From an uncultured Ardenticatenia bacterium (GTDB taxonomy: Bacteria > Chloroflexota > Anaerolineae > Promineifilales > Promineifilaceae): a stretch of DNA of 5,109 nt. The number at the start of each line of letters is the position of its first letter. Position 1 is the stretch's first letter. The position numbers were made by a program, and so were the translations under genes. The notes below the pieces were generated by a model that saw only the letters and a program-made list of their open reading frames with translations, made no database searches and was not told where the DNA came from. The stretch lies in assembly GCA_937858165.1 (NCBI GenBank), contig CALLZA010000085.1, forward strand, positions 1 to 5,109. The letters are read 5' to 3'. Positions 4,924 to 5,109 of the stretch are shown here, piece by piece.

Positions 4924-5109
4924 AAAAAAAAAACCAGTTGATCAAAGGCATGGTGAGGTAGACGCTCACATAAATGTAATGATATGTGGATAAGCATACT
5001 GTGGAGGAGGTCACAGGAACCACTACGAAAGTGTGTAGTGCAGCTGCACTGGAGTGTACAACTCAAAAAAATATGAGAAAAAAGGAGACGAATAAATGTG
5101 TGAACAAGA
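4924..5109. other. Non-genomic flank beginning with an A10 run, outside the P5 adapter
   Basis: Ten A (4924-4933) directly follow the P5 end. They are followed by about 176 nt of A-rich, disordered sequence that includes further A runs near 5065-5080. This mirrors the left flank: adapter end, ten-base homopolymer, then noise. No coding frame of interest, RNA or repeat is recognised. It is most likely base-calling noise beyond the fragment end that was carried into the assembly. Confidence 0.85.

Noticed and set aside
4431..5066. 211-codon minus-strand frame at the right end
   Set aside because: Its start is in the noise flank. It then runs through the P5 adapter (FFLMIRRPPRSTLD) and continues out of frame with the hydrogenase protease.

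Overview
This is a short metagenome-style or draft-assembly contig. A high-GC bacterial insert (about 195-4853, 4659 bp) is still flanked at both ends by complete, untrimmed Illumina Nextera adapters. Beyond each adapter lies a 10-base homopolymer and then AT-richer sequence with no recognisable biology (1-128 and 4924-5109). The two outer flanks and both adapters are artefacts. Any reading frame that enters them is spurious, and the two genes at the insert edges are cut by library preparation, not by mutation.

The insert is GC-rich with dense coding. The lipoprotein-type sugar-binding protein with an Ala/Pro/Thr-rich tether, the MoxR-DUF58 pair, the ABC-F protein with a DEPDNHLD Walker B region and a HycI-like hydrogenase protease would fit a Chloroflexota bacterium (Anaerolineae/Ardenticatenia type). 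That placement is inferred from general resemblance only.

Layout from left to right. Three genes are on the minus strand, in transcription order: an ABC-F ATPase (2986 to 1346), a MoxR-type AAA+ ATPase (1269 to 247), and the first 16 codons of a probable DUF58 protein (243 to 195). The ABC-F and MoxR genes are separated by a perfect 25-bp inverted repeat that contains the ABC-F stop codon. A perfect TATAAT box follows it, 7 nt before the MoxR start codon. On the plus strand is a complete lipoprotein solute-binding protein (3318-4655). Its last 70 bp overlap the tail of a convergent minus-strand gene, a hydrogenase maturation protease (4853 to 4586) that lacks its N-terminal half.

The 331-bp divergent intergenic region (2987-3317) is the most interesting regulatory stretch. 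It holds a weak plus-strand promoter and SD for the binding protein. It also holds a minus-strand leader for the ABC-F gene: a possible promoter, tiny upstream reading frames including MTILM, a textbook intrinsic terminator about 95 nt before the ABC-F start, and two near-identical short palindromes 31 bp apart. This resembles the attenuator leaders of antibiotic-responsive ABC-F genes, but the resemblance is only by layout.

MoxR and DUF58 proteins usually act together as a chaperone-like ATPase and its partner. The ABC-F protein is a ribosome-associated translation factor, the lipoprotein captures a solute (probably sugar) outside the cell, and the protease finishes the large subunit of a [NiFe] hydrogenase encoded elsewhere. 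I see no sign of a novel multi-gene system, CRISPR array, tRNA, rRNA or mobile element.
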